A stretch of 64,000 bases of DNA from Methylococcaceae bacterium (GCA_006844705.1 SPJS01000067.1:1-64000); one strand, 5' to 3'. Shown: positions 28,146 to 38,529, numbered from the stretch's first letter. Translations and numbers: made by a program. Notes: generated from the letters alone by a model not told the origin.

Positions 28146-28775
28146 ATGACATTCCAATCAATGAACAAATCTGTCGTGCAATGCCTGAGTTTGCTGGCCC
28201 CTGTATTGCTGCTGTCCGGATGCAGCAGCATCGCACAATATTTTCCCGACAAGGAAAAAGAATATCAGTTCGCCCGCGAAATTCCGCATCTGAAAATTCC
28301 TGAAGATTTAAAACACAATGCGGTAAAAGACAAGCCGGTGTTCGTCGCGCAAAAATTACCGGCGTCATCCTCGCCGGTAAAAAAAGCCGCCATCAAATAC
28401 CTGCAATTTGATGGCGGCGCCAGCCGGTTGCGTATTAATGCACCTGTGCAAAATGCCTGGCGATATGTCAATAAAGCCCTGGGAAGGCATTCCATCGAGA
28501 TTCTTGAGCGTAACGAAGCTGAACAGTTTATCGCAGTCAATTATGATCCGGAAGCCAGGCAGGTTAAGGATGAATCCATCTGGGATGAGTTCATGTTTAT
28601 TTTTGGTGATGACCCTAATCAGGAAACCGAACTGGTCATTCGTCTTGCGCAAAGCAGTGACCGGGCAACTGACATCATTGTGACCCATGAAGACGATGAT
28701 GAGGACAGCGCTAAAAAGGCCGAACAACTTTTACATCTTCTGCGCACCAGTATCCATCAGGATTTATCGCGTTAA
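28146..28775 (+). CDS. bamC: Outer membrane assembly lipoprotein BamC
   Basis: This lipoprotein has the signal and lipobox LAPVLLLSGC, with the mature part starting CSSIAQYFPDKEKEYQFAREIPHLKIPEDL, the conserved N-terminal stretch of BamC/NlpB that binds BamD. A helix-grip domain follows (FDGGASRLRINAPVQNAWRY). At about 209 aa it is shorter than E. coli BamC (344) and contains only one such domain clearly. Start is uncertain between ATG 28146 and ATG 28161; both leave a good signal peptide. The dapA-bamC order is typical of gammaproteobacteria. Confidence 0.85.
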   Translation: MTFQSMNKSVVQCLSLLAPVLLLSGCSSIAQYFPDKEKEYQFAREIPHLKIPEDLKHNAVKDKPVFVAQKLPASSSPVKKAAIKYLQFDGGASRLRINAPVQNAWRYVNKALGRHSIEILERNEAEQFIAVNYDPEARQVKDESIWDEFMFIFGDDPNQETELVIRLAQSSDRATDIIVTHEDDDEDSAKKAEQLLHLLRTSIHQDLSR

Positions 28776-28795
28776 CTCACCTGTTGTAAAAACAT

Positions 28796-31700
28796 ATGAA
28801 GATTATCTACGGTTTAACCGCACTTTCACCGTTCAGAGTGCAATGGCTATTGTCTCGCTTGCAAGCGATTTCTGCTGAAATTTCAGCTGTTTCCACCCGC
28901 TTTGTCTACTTTGCTGATGTCGAATCAGAATTGACTGAGCTGCATCAACAACGACTTAATCAATTGATAGAAGCAGATGCGGATCAGACAGCATGGGTAT
29001 CATTAAATACATTATTTATCATTCCCCGCCCCGGGACGATTTCACCGTGGTCCAGCAAAGCCAGCGAAATTGCGGAAAGATGCGGTTTAAATACAGTTAA
29101 ACGTGTGGAACGTGGCATTGAGTATCAATTAACTCTGCAAGGGACGTTAAGTGATGATCAACAATCTGCCATCAATGCCTTATTGCATGATCGCATGATG
29201 CAGGTGGTGGTTGATTCTCTACAGGCTGTTGAAATTACCCACATGTTTGATGAGCATGAACCGCAGGGTTTGCAGATCGTGCCAGTTGTCAAACAGGGTA
29301 AAGTCGCTTTGCAGGCGGCAAATACCGCGCTGGGTCTGGCATTGTCGGATGATGAAATCGATTATTTGTGTGACAGCTTTCTGGCATTACAGCGTGACCC
29401 GACCGATGTGGAACTCATGATGTTCGCCCAGGCGAACTCGGAACATTGTCGTCACAAAATATTTAATGCGGACTGGATTATAGATGATGTTAAACAGGCA
29501 CAGTCGCTGTTTAAAATGATCAAAAACACGGCGGAGAAAAACTCAGCCGGCATATTATCCGCTTACAGTGACAACGCCTCGGTAATGAAAGGCCCGAAGG
29601 CGAATGTGTTTATCAGAGATGCACAAAGCGGTGAATATGGCTATATAAAGGAAGACGCGCATATTTTGATGAAGGTGGAAACGCATAACCACCCGACGGC
29701 GATTTCACCACATCCAGGCGCTGCTACAGGATCTGGTGGTGAAATTCGCGATGAAGGAGCGACCGGTCGCGGCTCCCAAACCAAGGCCGGGCTGACGGGG
29801 TTTTCCGTATCACATCTGAATATCCCCGGTTTTCAACAGCCGTGGGAAATCAACAGCGGCAAACCGGGTCGAATTTCTTCGGCGCTCGACATCATGCTGG
29901 AAGGCCCGATTGGCGGCGCGGCATTTAATAATGAATTCGGCAGGCCCAATCTTGCAGGCTATTTCAGAACCTTCGAGCAAACCTCTGAAACCGGAAAGGA
30001 AAACCATTTTCGCGGTTACCACAAACCGATCATGTTGGCCGGTGGCATGGGTAATATTCGCCCGATGCTGGTCGATAAAAAACCGATTCCTGCAGGTTCA
30101 CTCATTATTATTCTGGGGGGGCCCGCAATGTTGATCGGCCTGGGTGGCGGGGCGGCATCTTCGCAAACCTCGGGTGAAAGCGCCGAGTCTCTTGATTTTG
30201 CCTCCGTGCAACGTGAAAACCCGGAAATGGAACGCCGTTGTCAGGAGGTCATCAATCACTGTAATGCGATGGGTGAACATACGCCGGTTATCTCGATTCA
30301 TGATATCGGTGCTGGTGGCCTGTCCAATGCCGTGCCAGAAATTATTCACGACTGTGCGCGTGGCGGTCGGTTTGAAGTGCGCGATGTCAACAATGCCGAC
30401 AAAGGGATGTCGCCAATGCAGATTTGGTGTAATGAAGCCCAGGAACGCTATGTGGTGGCAATCAAACCGGAATCGCTGACCTTGTTTGAATCTTTTTGTC
30501 AGCGCGAGCACTGTTTGTATGCAGTGATTGGCAAGGCGACATCAGAAGAACATTTAACCCTGACTGATGAATGGCTGGGCGGCAAACCCGTCGATTTGCC
30601 GATGTCAGTGCTGTTTGGCAAGCCGCCGAAAATGCTGCGTGATGTCAAGACGCTACACAAAAACCTGCCTGCCCTGGCAATGGACGGTATTGACCTTGAA
30701 CAGGCGGTATCCAGAGTGTTGGCATTCCCTGCCGTGGCAGATAAATCGTTTCTGATTCATATTGGTGACCGTTCAGTGACCGGGCTGGTGGTGCGTGATC
30801 AACTGGTCGGGCCCTGGCAGGTGCCGGTAGCCGATGTGGCGGTGACAGCATCCGGCTTTCAGTCGTTGACAGGTGAAGCAATGGCGATGGGGGAGAGAGC
30901 GCCATTGGCCTTGATTAATGCGCCGGCTTCAGGACGTATGGCTATCGGTGAAGCCATTACCAATATTGCGGCAAGTTCAATCAAGTCCATTAAAAATATT
31001 AAACTGTCAGCCAACTGGATGGCGGCGGCAGGCAGTGAAGGTGAAGATGCTGACTTGTTTGCCACCGTCAAAGCGGTGGGTATGGCGCTGTGTCCACAAT
31101 TGGGTATTGCAATTCCGGTGGGCAAAGATTCACTGTCGATGAAAACAGTCTGGAAGCAGGACAATATCGACAAAACCATGACAGCGCCGTTGTCGTTGAT
31201 TATCACCGCGTTTGCACCGGTTAAAGATATTAGCAAAACCTTGACCCCGCAATTGCAGGATAAAGACAGCGTCGTTGTGCTAATTGATCTGGGCGAAGGT
31301 AAAAATCGTCTGGGAGGCTCGGTGCTGGCACAGGTCTATCAACAATTGGGCAATGAATGTCCTGATGTTGATAATGCCGGCTTGCTGAAGAAATTTTTTC
31401 TGGCCATTCAACGTCTCAACAGTGACGGCCATTTATTGGCTTATCATGATCGTTCAGACGGCGGCCTGTTTGCAACGTTGGCGGAAATGATCTTTGCTGG
31501 ACGCAAAGGTATTGACGCTGACCTTTCAAGTTTATCCGGAACCTCTCTGGAAATCTTGTTCAATGAAGAGCTGGGTGCGGTGATTCAGGTGGCTGAAGAG
31601 GATCAGGCAGCGGTGATGTCTCATCTTGAAAACGCCGGGCTGGGGCATTGCAGTCATGTGCTGGGGCAGGTGACGCATCGTCCTCGCTTAACCCTCAATG

Positions 31701-32674
31701 CAAATGGCCAGACCATTTATCAGGCAGAGCGTTCTGTAATGCAGCTCGTCTGGTCTGAATTGAGTTATAAAATGCAGGCGTTGCGAGATAACCCCGAATG
31801 TGCCCAACAGCAGTATGACCAGATCAAAGACAGTACCGATCCGGGATTAACCTCAGATTTGAGTTTTGATGTGAATGAAAACCCGGTCGCGCATATCCGC
31901 ACGCGCAAGAAACCCAGGGTTGCCATATTGCGTGAGCAAGGCGTGAATGGCCATGTGGAAATGGCGGCAGCCTTCGACCGGGCCGGTTTTAAAGCGATTG
32001 ACGTGCATATCACAGATATTCTGCAAGGCCGGGTCAGCCTGCAGGATTTTGTCGGGCTGGCTGCCTGTGGCGGTTTTTCCTATGGTGACGTGCTGGGTGC
32101 CGGGGGCGGCTGGGCCAAATCCATTTTATATCATGCTAAAGCACGGCAGGAATTCAGCGCATTCTTTGCGCGTTCCGATACCTTCGGCCTGGGTGTGTGC
32201 AATGGTTGCCAGATGATGTCCGGATTACGGGACATTATTCCCGGTGCTGATAACTGGCCGAAATTCAAACGTAATCTGTCCGAGCAGTTTGAAGCGCGGG
32301 TGGCTATGGTTAAAGTTGAACGCTCTCCATCGATCTTGTTCAAGGATATGGAAGGCTCCATGATGCCGGTTGTGATAGCACATGGGGAGGGGCGGGTTGA
32401 GTTTGATTCATTGCCAAAAGGTGTCAAAGTCACACTCAGCTACGTAAATAACTATGGTGTGATGACCAATGACTTTCCGGCCAATCCGAACGGTTCACCA
32501 TTAGGAATGACCGGTCTGACTACACAGGATGGCCGATTTACCATTATGATGCCGCACCCTGAGCGTTGTTTCAGAACCCTGCAAAACTCCTGGCATCCGG
32601 AGGACTGGGGTGAAGATGGCCCGTGGATGCGCATGTTCAGAAATGCCCGTCTGTGGGTTGAAAATTCAAAATAA
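28796..32674 (+). CDS. purL: Phosphoribosylformylglycinamidine synthase
   Basis: This large purine enzyme converts FGAR to FGAM using glutamine and ATP. At 1292 aa it is the fused long form of E. coli (1295). The synthetase domains contain FAQANSEHCRHKIFNADW and HNHPTAISPHPGAATGSGGE, and ISIHDIGAGGLSNA. The class I glutaminase occupies about 1040-1292 with FSYGDVLGAGGGWA and nucleophile C1135 in GVCNGCQMM. The start ATG follows the bamC stop by 20 bases. A small AGGGG-GAAA-CCCCT hairpin (32692-32705) follows the stop. Confidence 0.98.
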   Translation: MKIIYGLTALSPFRVQWLLSRLQAISAEISAVSTRFVYFADVESELTELHQQRLNQLIEADADQTAWVSLNTLFIIPRPGTISPWSSKASEIAERCGLNTVKRVERGIEYQLTLQGTLSDDQQSAINALLHDRMMQVVVDSLQAVEITHMFDEHEPQGLQIVPVVKQGKVALQAANTALGLALSDDEIDYLCDSFLALQRDPTDVELMMFAQANSEHCRHKIFNADWIIDDVKQAQSLFKMIKNTAEKNSAGILSAYSDNASVMKGPKANVFIRDAQSGEYGYIKEDAHILMKVETHNHPTAISPHPGAATGSGGEIRDEGATGRGSQTKAGLTGFSVSHLNIPGFQQPWEINSGKPGRISSALDIMLEGPIGGAAFNNEFGRPNLAGYFRTFEQTSETGKENHFRGYHKPIMLAGGMGNIRPMLVDKKPIPAGSLIIILGGPAMLIGLGGGAASSQTSGESAESLDFASVQRENPEMERRCQEVINHCNAMGEHTPVISIHDIGAGGLSNAVPEIIHDCARGGRFEVRDVNNADKGMSPMQIWCNEAQERYVVAIKPESLTLFESFCQREHCLYAVIGKATSEEHLTLTDEWLGGKPVDLPMSVLFGKPPKMLRDVKTLHKNLPALAMDGIDLEQAVSRVLAFPAVADKSFLIHIGDRSVTGLVVRDQLVGPWQVPVADVAVTASGFQSLTGEAMAMGERAPLALINAPASGRMAIGEAITNIAASSIKSIKNIKLSANWMAAAGSEGEDADLFATVKAVGMALCPQLGIAIPVGKDSLSMKTVWKQDNIDKTMTAPLSLIITAFAPVKDISKTLTPQLQDKDSVVVLIDLGEGKNRLGGSVLAQVYQQLGNECPDVDNAGLLKKFFLAIQRLNSDGHLLAYHDRSDGGLFATLAEMIFAGRKGIDADLSSLSGTSLEILFNEELGAVIQVAEEDQAAVMSHLENAGLGHCSHVLGQVTHRPRLTLNANGQTIYQAERSVMQLVWSELSYKMQALRDNPECAQQQYDQIKDSTDPGLTSDLSFDVNENPVAHIRTRKKPRVAILREQGVNGHVEMAAAFDRAGFKAIDVHITDILQGRVSLQDFVGLAACGGFSYGDVLGAGGGWAKSILYHAKARQEFSAFFARSDTFGLGVCNGCQMMSGLRDIIPGADNWPKFKRNLSEQFEARVAMVKVERSPSILFKDMEGSMMPVVIAHGEGRVEFDSLPKGVKVTLSYVNNYGVMTNDFPANPNGSPLGMTGLTTQDGRFTIMMPHPERCFRTLQNSWHPEDWGEDGPWMRMFRNARLWVENSK

Positions 32675-32708
32675 AATCCCATATCTTTTGTAGGGGGAAA
32701 CCCCTTTA

Positions 32709-32759
32709 ACCTGAGCGCTAATGACATCTGCTTTTATTGTATTTTCATTGCGCTCAGGT
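32709..32759 (+). promoter_or_regulatory. Long stem-loop before hsp20
   Basis: ACCTGAGCGC (32709-32718) and GCGCTCAGGT (32750-32759) are a perfect inverted repeat, and AATGA/TCATT continues the stem with one bulge, giving about 15 bp around a 20-base loop. It ends 17 bases before the SD of the small heat-shock gene. It is neither a CIRCE operator nor a typical ROSE thermometer, because the SD itself is not paired. Operator or mRNA-stability role is possible. Confidence 0.5.
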
Positions 32760-32787
32760 GGTTTATCACTACGAATAGGAGGATATT

Positions 32788-33225
32788 ATGGCTATCACAC
32801 GTTATGAACCATGGAGTCTATTGAATCAATTGCAACGCGAATTGGGACAAATGCATGAGGGCGATAGGGATGGCGGCTCGGTTGCAACGGCTGAATGGGC
32901 TCCGGCAGTAGATATTAAAGAAGAGGACGCACGCTTTGTATTGCATGCGGACATCCCCGGCGTGAAACCCGAAGATATTGATGTCAGCATGGAAGATGGC
33001 GTGATTACCATCAAAGGCGAAAAGGAAAGCGAATCCAAAACCGAAAAGGAGGGGTTCAAACGGGTAGAACGTACATCCGGCAGTTTTTATCGCCGCTTCA
33101 GTTTGCCCGATACGGCGGATGCCGAGGCGATCACCGCGCAATCCATACATGGTGTGTTGGAAATCACGATCCCGAAACGGGAAGCAGTCAAGCCCAAGAA
33201 AATCAGTGTCGCGACCGTCGAGTAA
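32788..33225 (+). CDS. Small heat-shock protein Hsp20/alpha-crystallin
   Basis: The 145-aa protein has a short N-terminal arm, an alpha-crystallin domain (about 42-130; WAPAVDIKEED, HADIPGVKPEDIDV, GSFYRRFSLP) and a C-terminal tail with ITIPK. Such holdases bind unfolding proteins without ATP. TAGGAGGATATT before the ATG is a very strong SD. A leader stem-loop lies upstream and a strong terminator downstream, so it forms its own unit. I see no clear sigma-32 promoter. Confidence 0.95.
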   Translation: MAITRYEPWSLLNQLQRELGQMHEGDRDGGSVATAEWAPAVDIKEEDARFVLHADIPGVKPEDIDVSMEDGVITIKGEKESESKTEKEGFKRVERTSGSFYRRFSLPDTADAEAITAQSIHGVLEITIPKREAVKPKKISVATVE

Positions 33226-33228
33226 TAT

Positions 33229-33255
33229 AAAAGGAGCCATCTGGCTCCTTTTTTT
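33229..33255 (+). terminator. Intrinsic terminator of hsp20
   Basis: AAGGAGCCA and TGGCTCCTT form a 9-bp stem with loop TC, followed by a T-run, immediately after the stop codon. It is compact and strong. Confidence 0.92.
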
Positions 33256-33309
33256 ATGCGCATTATTTAACTACTATTACCCCATATTTTTTCAAACAGG
33301 AGACTGTGC

Positions 33310-33990
33310 ATGAAATTCAATGTGATTACCCCGGGTGCATTTTCAACATTACAAATCGAACTGGAACAAGGCGAGTCGATAAAAGCCGAATCAGGTGCCA
33401 TGATCACCATGAGTGCGACCATGGATGTGGAGTCGAAACTGGAAAAAGGTGTGCTGGGCGGCTTGACCCGTAAGTTGTTAACTGGCGAATCGCTGTTTTT
33501 TCAAACCCTGAAAGCCAGCCGCGGCGCAGGCGATGCCCTGATTGCTTCGTCCTATCCGGGCGAAATTGCCGTGTTAGAGCTGGATGACACCGAAGATTAT
33601 ATTCTGCAAAAAGACGGCTTTCTGGCCGCAGAAGAATCGGTCGAAGTCTCGACCAAAGCACAAAATCTGACCAAAGGCTTGTTTTCGGGCGAAGGCTTTT
33701 TTGTCATGCGCTTGAGTGGCAAAGGTAAAGTTGCCATCAGTACCTATGGCGGTATACATAAGCTCACCGTGGCACCGGGTGAAACACGCATCATCGACAA
33801 CAGCCACATGGTCGCCTGGAGTGCCAATGCCACCTATAAAATAGAAAAAGCATCCAAAGGCTGGGTCTCCAGCTTCACCAGTGGCGAGGGTTTCATCTGC
33901 CGCTTTCAGGGACCGGGCGATATTTATATCCAGACCAGAAACGCACCGGGCTTTGGCTCGTGGATGCGCCAGTTTTTGCCTACCAGTTAA
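33310..33990 (+). CDS. AIM24/TIGR00266-family protein
   Basis: The 226-aa protein is the double-psi/beta-rich AIM24 fold with signature blocks ESGAMITMSATMDVESKL, GESLFFQTLKA, SYPGEIAVLELD and FICRFQGPGDIYIQTRN. The family is widespread; in yeast AIM24 is mitochondrial, but the bacterial function is unknown. CAGGAGA precedes the ATG. It stands alone between the hsp20 terminator and a gap of about 200 bases. Confidence 0.9.
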   Translation: MKFNVITPGAFSTLQIELEQGESIKAESGAMITMSATMDVESKLEKGVLGGLTRKLLTGESLFFQTLKASRGAGDALIASSYPGEIAVLELDDTEDYILQKDGFLAAEESVEVSTKAQNLTKGLFSGEGFFVMRLSGKGKVAISTYGGIHKLTVAPGETRIIDNSHMVAWSANATYKIEKASKGWVSSFTSGEGFICRFQGPGDIYIQTRNAPGFGSWMRQFLPTS

Positions 33991-34192
33991 ATGATGGGCG
34001 ATTCGTTTTCATGCATAAATGTTGTCTATAGAGATGTAGATGGTTGATGTGAATAATGTTAAACGTCATTAGCCGATATAACACGGTATACCTCTCTACT
34101 TTGTACACAATATATGTCTATTGCATGGATTGCGGAGCAGGTATTAAATTTCAGATATAATAGTTGTCTATTAGCAATAATTAAATATAAAA

Positions 34193-34642
34193 ATGTTGAA
34201 GCCTGCTTTGTTTTTCACACTAACGGTGCTGCTAGGATTAATCTCAATTCCCGCCTTGGCAGATTCCACCTCAATAGAACCATCAATAGAGGGCTATAGT
34301 CCGGTCTCATATTTTACTGTGGGTAAAGCTGAAAAAGGGCACCCGGATTTTGCTGTTCGTCATAAAGGCAAGGTGTATTTTTTGACGTCAGCAGAGCAAG
34401 TCGAAATTTATAATCAGAATCCGGATAAATACAGACCCAGACATGATATTTGCAGTTACAGTCTGGCTCTTGGTCAAAAATCACAATTAGATCCAACTAA
34501 TTTTAAAATTGTCGCTGACACCTTGTTGCTATTTCATAAATCAGAGGGTGTTGATGGTTTGCAAAAATGGAATAACTCCGAATTATCAGAGCAAGAACTA
34601 CTCGAACGAGCAGATAAACAGTTTATTCTATTGCAATTTTAA
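34193..34642 (+). CDS. Secreted YHS-domain protein
   Basis: The 149-aa product has a signal peptide (LKPALFFTLTVLLGLISIPALA, cleavage near residue 23) and a YHS-like domain: EGYSPVSYFTVGKAEKG, GKVYFLTSAEQVEIY, NPDKYRPRHDICSYSL. YHS proteins are small, often metal- or haem-related, periplasmic modules. The tail after residue 110 has no known motif. TATAAT occurs about 40 bases upstream (34156-34161), so it is probably monocistronic. Function unknown. Confidence 0.82.
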   Translation: MLKPALFFTLTVLLGLISIPALADSTSIEPSIEGYSPVSYFTVGKAEKGHPDFAVRHKGKVYFLTSAEQVEIYNQNPDKYRPRHDICSYSLALGQKSQLDPTNFKIVADTLLLFHKSEGVDGLQKWNNSELSEQELLERADKQFILLQF

Positions 34643-34726
34643 TCAGTAAAGCATGTATCCATTCTGCTAAAAAACTGTAAAAAAAAATGCCTGTACTCTG
34701 AAGAAAGCTGAGGGCATGGGTTACGA

Positions 34727-34755
34727 TTGACATTACACTCAAAAAGCTCTATTTT
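34727..34755 (+). promoter_or_regulatory. Promoter of alaC
   Basis: A perfect -35 TTGACA (34727-34732), 17-base spacer and TATTTT (34750-34755) precede the aminotransferase gene by about 30 bases. Initiation near 34762 would give a leader of about 24 bases without obvious SD. Confidence 0.65.
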
Positions 34756-34785
34756 TGTCGGTTTGCCAATTATCTTTAAATATCA

Positions 34786-35970
34786 ATGGAAGAGTTTCAT
34801 CGTATCAGTCGTTTACCGCCTTATGTTTTTAATATCGTAAATGAATTAAAAGCAAAAGCGCGTGCTGAGGGTGAGGATATTATTGATTTCGGCATGGGCA
34901 ACCCTGATCAGCCGACGCCTGAGCATATTGTGGCAAAAATGGTTGAGGCGGCGGAGCGTAACGATACTCATCGTTATTCAATTTCCAAAGGCATTCCGCG
35001 TTTAAGACGAGCAATTTGTCGCTGGTATAAAAGCCGTTTTGATGTCGATCTTGATCCAGAAACCGAAGCTATTGTCACCATTGGTTCCAAGGAAGGTCTG
35101 GCGCATCTGGCGCTGGCAACGTTGGGGCCGGGTGATGTTGTGCTGGTGCCGAATCCTGCTTATCCTATTCATCCGTATGGTGTGGTGATTGCAGGTGCAG
35201 ATCTGCGTCATGTCAAAATGCTGCCGGATAATGATTTTTTTGCCGAGCTTGAGCAGGCGATTGATGATTGTTGGCCCAAGCCAAAAATGTTGATTCTGAA
35301 TTTCCCCGGCAATCCGACGACACAATGCATCGAACTTGATTTTTTTGAAAAAATTGTCGCGATTGCAAAGCAGCATAATATCTGGGTGGTCCACGATATT
35401 GCGTATGCGGATATTGTGTTTGACGGTTACCAGGCGCCGTCCATTTTACAGGTGGAAGGGGCCAAAGATATTGCGGTCGAATTCTATTCTCTTTCAAAAA
35501 GCTACAACATGCCGGGGTGGCGGGTCGGATTTATGTGTGGTAACCCTGAACTGGTGGCGGCATTAACGCGCATCAAGTCGTATATGGATTACGGCACCTT
35601 TACCCCGATTCAGGTGGCGGCGATAACTGCGCTGGAAGGTCCGCAAGATTGCGTGCAGGATATCTGCGCGATGTATAAAAACCGACGTGATGTGTTGTGT
35701 GATGGTCTTGAATCTATCGGCTGGCAGGTTGAAAAGCCCAAGGCCACCATGTTTGTCTGGGCGCCGATTCCCGAGCCTTACCGGGAAATGGGCTCGGTCG
35801 AATTCAGCAAGAAAATGATTCTGGATGCCAAGGTTGCCGTGTCGCCGGGAATCGGTTTTGGTCAGTACGGAGATGACCACGTGCGTTTCAGCCTGATCGA
35901 GAATGAGCACCGCACCCGTCAGGCGATTCGTGGTATTCGGAATATGTTCAGGAAAGACAACCTTGTATAA
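34786..35970 (+). CDS. alaC: Alanine-forming class I aminotransferase (AlaC-like)
   Basis: The 394-aa PLP enzyme of fold type I has [12 protein letters not shown] near the N-terminus, NFPGNPTTQ, the lysine of [12 protein letters not shown] (K238) and the arginine in VRFSLIEN. It resembles E. coli AlaC (412 aa), the glutamate-pyruvate aminotransferase. Genomic linkage with hom and thrC downstream is common in proteobacteria and once led to annotation as aspartate aminotransferase; specificity cannot be settled here. It has its own promoter and hom follows after 150 bases. Confidence 0.9.
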   Translation: MEEFHRISRLPPYVFNIVNELKAKARAEGEDIIDFGMGNPDQPTPEHIVAKMVEAAERNDTHRYSISKGIPRLRRAICRWYKSRFDVDLDPETEAIVTIGSKEGLAHLALATLGPGDVVLVPNPAYPIHPYGVVIAGADLRHVKMLPDNDFFAELEQAIDDCWPKPKMLILNFPGNPTTQCIELDFFEKIVAIAKQHNIWVVHDIAYADIVFDGYQAPSILQVEGAKDIAVEFYSLSKSYNMPGWRVGFMCGNPELVAALTRIKSYMDYGTFTPIQVAAITALEGPQDCVQDICAMYKNRRDVLCDGLESIGWQVEKPKATMFVWAPIPEPYREMGSVEFSKKMILDAKVAVSPGIGFGQYGDDHVRFSLIENEHRTRQAIRGIRNMFRKDNLV

Positions 35971-36120
35971 TAGTCGGCTGGCAGAATGAAGCTTGTAAGG
36001 GCAGCTCTGATGATTTTCTGAGATTCTGAAAAATATTTATACATTGCATGTGTTGATAACCATCTGGTTTGAACTCGAACAAACATCATAATTATTAGAG
36101 ACATCCATAAGGAGTAGCAA

Positions 36121-37431
36121 TTGAAACCGGTAAGAATTGGCGTATTGGGACTGGGTACTGTCGGAGGCGGTAGCGTGAATGTTCTGAAACGAAACGCTGA
36201 AGAAATCGCGCGCCGGGCAGGGCGGGATATCATCGTTACCCGTGCATCGGCGAGAAGCCTTGATCGTGAACGTATTTGTGACACCACAGGTATTGAATTA
36301 ACCACTGACCCATTCAACGTAGTGAATGCTGACGATGTTGATGTGGTGCTGGAGCTGATTGGTGGCGAAACCATTGCCAAAGACCTGGTTTTGCAAGCTA
36401 TTGCCAATGGCAAACATGTCGTCACGGCAAACAAGGCGTTGATTGCACTGCATGGCAATGAAATTTTCGCCAAAGCCAGTGAGCAGGGCGTAATGATATT
36501 ATTTGAAGCGGCTGTTGCCGGCGGTATTCCAATCATCAAGGCTATTCGTGAAGGCTTAAGTGGCAACCAGATTGAATGGCTGGCCGGCATTATTAATGGA
36601 ACCGGTAACTTTATTCTGACTGAAATGCGCGACAAAGGCCGTGATTTTGCCGATGTGCTGGCTGAGGCGCAGGCTCTGGGCTATGCTGAAGCCGATCCCA
36701 CCTTCGATGTAGAAGGCATTGATGCTGCGCACAAACTGACCATTCTGGCGTCAATCGCATTTGGTATTCCGCTGCAATTTGAGAAAGCCTTTACTGAAGG
36801 TATCACGGCTATTACCCGCGAAGACGTTCAATATGCTGAAGAACTGGGCTATAGAATCAAGCATCTGGGCATTGCCCGTAAAACTGAACAGGGCATTGAA
36901 TTAAGAGTGCATCCGACATTAATTCCAGAACGTCGCCTGCTGGCCAACGTTGATGGCGTGATGAATGCGGTCTTGGTTAATGCGGATGCTGTAGGGCCCA
37001 CACTTTATTATGGAGCAGGCGCCGGGGCAGAAGCGACCGCCTCTGCCGTAGTTGCTGATGTGGTGGATGTGGTCAGGGCGATGACCAGTGATCCTGAAAA
37101 CCGCGTACCACATCTGGCGTTCCAGGCTGATGCGATTAAGGATATTCCAGTACTGGAATCCGAGCAACTGACCACCGCGTATTATCTGCGCCTGACCGCA
37201 GAAGACAAACCGGGTGTGTTGGCCGATGTCTCACGCTTTCTGGCCAATCACAATATCAGTATTGAAGCGCTGATCCAGAAAGAGCCTGAACAGGGGGAAT
37301 CGTCTTTGTCAGTCATCATGTTGACTCAGTTGACCCAGGAAAAAGAAATGAATGCGGCAATTGCAGAAATTGAAGCATTATCCACTATTAGCGGCAATGT
37401 CAGCCGAATTCGACTAGAAACTTTAAAATAA
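36121..37431 (+). CDS. hom: Homoserine dehydrogenase
   Basis: Hom reduces aspartate semialdehyde to homoserine. The 436-aa monofunctional form has an N-terminal Rossmann motif GLGTVGGG (about 10-17), the KALIALHG block, GIINGTGNFILTEM and AYADPTF-like substrate motif (AEADPTFDVEG), and a C-terminal ACT domain (about 350-430; RLTAEDKPGVLADVS) for threonine feedback. The start is TTG with a strong AAGGAG eight bases upstream. It is followed two bases later by thrC. Confidence 0.97.
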   Translation: MKPVRIGVLGLGTVGGGSVNVLKRNAEEIARRAGRDIIVTRASARSLDRERICDTTGIELTTDPFNVVNADDVDVVLELIGGETIAKDLVLQAIANGKHVVTANKALIALHGNEIFAKASEQGVMILFEAAVAGGIPIIKAIREGLSGNQIEWLAGIINGTGNFILTEMRDKGRDFADVLAEAQALGYAEADPTFDVEGIDAAHKLTILASIAFGIPLQFEKAFTEGITAITREDVQYAEELGYRIKHLGIARKTEQGIELRVHPTLIPERRLLANVDGVMNAVLVNADAVGPTLYYGAGAGAEATASAVVADVVDVVRAMTSDPENRVPHLAFQADAIKDIPVLESEQLTTAYYLRLTAEDKPGVLADVSRFLANHNISIEALIQKEPEQGESSLSVIMLTQLTQEKEMNAAIAEIEALSTISGNVSRIRLETLK

Positions 37432-37433
37432 TC

Positions 37434-38507
37434 ATGAGCACACGTTACACAGGGTTAATCGAAAAATACAAGGATCGCCTGCCGGTTTCTGAAAGCACGC
37501 GCTTTATCAGCCTGGGTGAAGGCAATACGCCTTTGATACAATTGCAGAACATTCCTCGTCTGATCGGGAAAGATGTTGATATTTACGTGAAATATGAAGG
37601 TCTGAATCCAACGGGATCTTTTAAAGATCGTGGCATGACCATGGCGGTCACCAAAGCGGTGGAAGAAGGCAGTCAGGCCATCATTTGTGCTTCTACCGGC
37701 AATACGTCTGCGGCTGCGGCGGCCTATGCGGTGCGTGCTGGCATCAAGGCATTTGTATTGATTCCTGAAGGCAAAATTGCCCTGGGCAAACTGGCGCAAA
37801 CGTTGATGTATGGTGCGGAAATTATTCAGATCAACGGTAACTTTGATGCTGGTATGTCGCTGGTAAAAGAAGTGGCTGATCATGCGCCTGTCACTATCGT
37901 GAATTCCATTAACCCGTTCCGTATCGAAGGGCAAAAAACAGCTGCATTCGAGATTGTGGATGAATTGGGTGATGCGCCTGATTTTCACTGTCTGCCAGTG
38001 GGTAATGCAGGGAATATCACGGCGTACTGGAAAGGATACAGTGAATATGCTGAATCCGGTGTAGCAAACAAACGTCCGGTGATGTGTGGTTATCAGGCGG
38101 CAGGCGCGGCGCCATTTATTGCAGGCAAAATGGTCGATAACCCGGAAACTGTGGCAACTGCCATTCGTATTGGTCATCCACAATCCTGGGATAAAGCCTG
38201 GAATGCAGAAAAAGAATCAGGTGGCTGGTTTGATGCGAAAACTGATGCCCAAATTCTGGCCGCACAAAAAATGCTTTCACAGTTTGAAGGGGTCTTTTGT
38301 GAGCCCGCATCAGCCACGTCTTTGGCCGGCGCACTGGAAGACATTGGTTCCGGCAAGATTCCTGAAGGCAGTAAAATTGTCTGTACGTTAACGGGCAATG
38401 GCTTAAAAGACCCTGATACAGCGATCTCACAATGTAAGGATGCGCATCCAGTGACGATTGAAGCCACTCTGGATGCGGTTAAAAAAGTCATTCTGGATCA
38501 GATGTAA
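37434..38507 (+). CDS. thrC: Threonine synthase
   Basis: ThrC converts O-phosphohomoserine to threonine using PLP. At 357 aa it is the short class. PLP lysine K64 lies in PTGSFKDRGM; the phosphate loop is in PVGNAGNITAYW. It is in operon with hom (two-base spacing) and closed by a strong terminator. No thrB homoserine kinase gene is in the window. Confidence 0.97.
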   Translation: MSTRYTGLIEKYKDRLPVSESTRFISLGEGNTPLIQLQNIPRLIGKDVDIYVKYEGLNPTGSFKDRGMTMAVTKAVEEGSQAIICASTGNTSAAAAAYAVRAGIKAFVLIPEGKIALGKLAQTLMYGAEIIQINGNFDAGMSLVKEVADHAPVTIVNSINPFRIEGQKTAAFEIVDELGDAPDFHCLPVGNAGNITAYWKGYSEYAESGVANKRPVMCGYQAAGAAPFIAGKMVDNPETVATAIRIGHPQSWDKAWNAEKESGGWFDAKTDAQILAAQKMLSQFEGVFCEPASATSLAGALEDIGSGKIPEGSKIVCTLTGNGLKDPDTAISQCKDAHPVTIEATLDAVKKVILDQM

Positions 38508-38529
38508 AAACATGCTGGCGACTGTTAAG

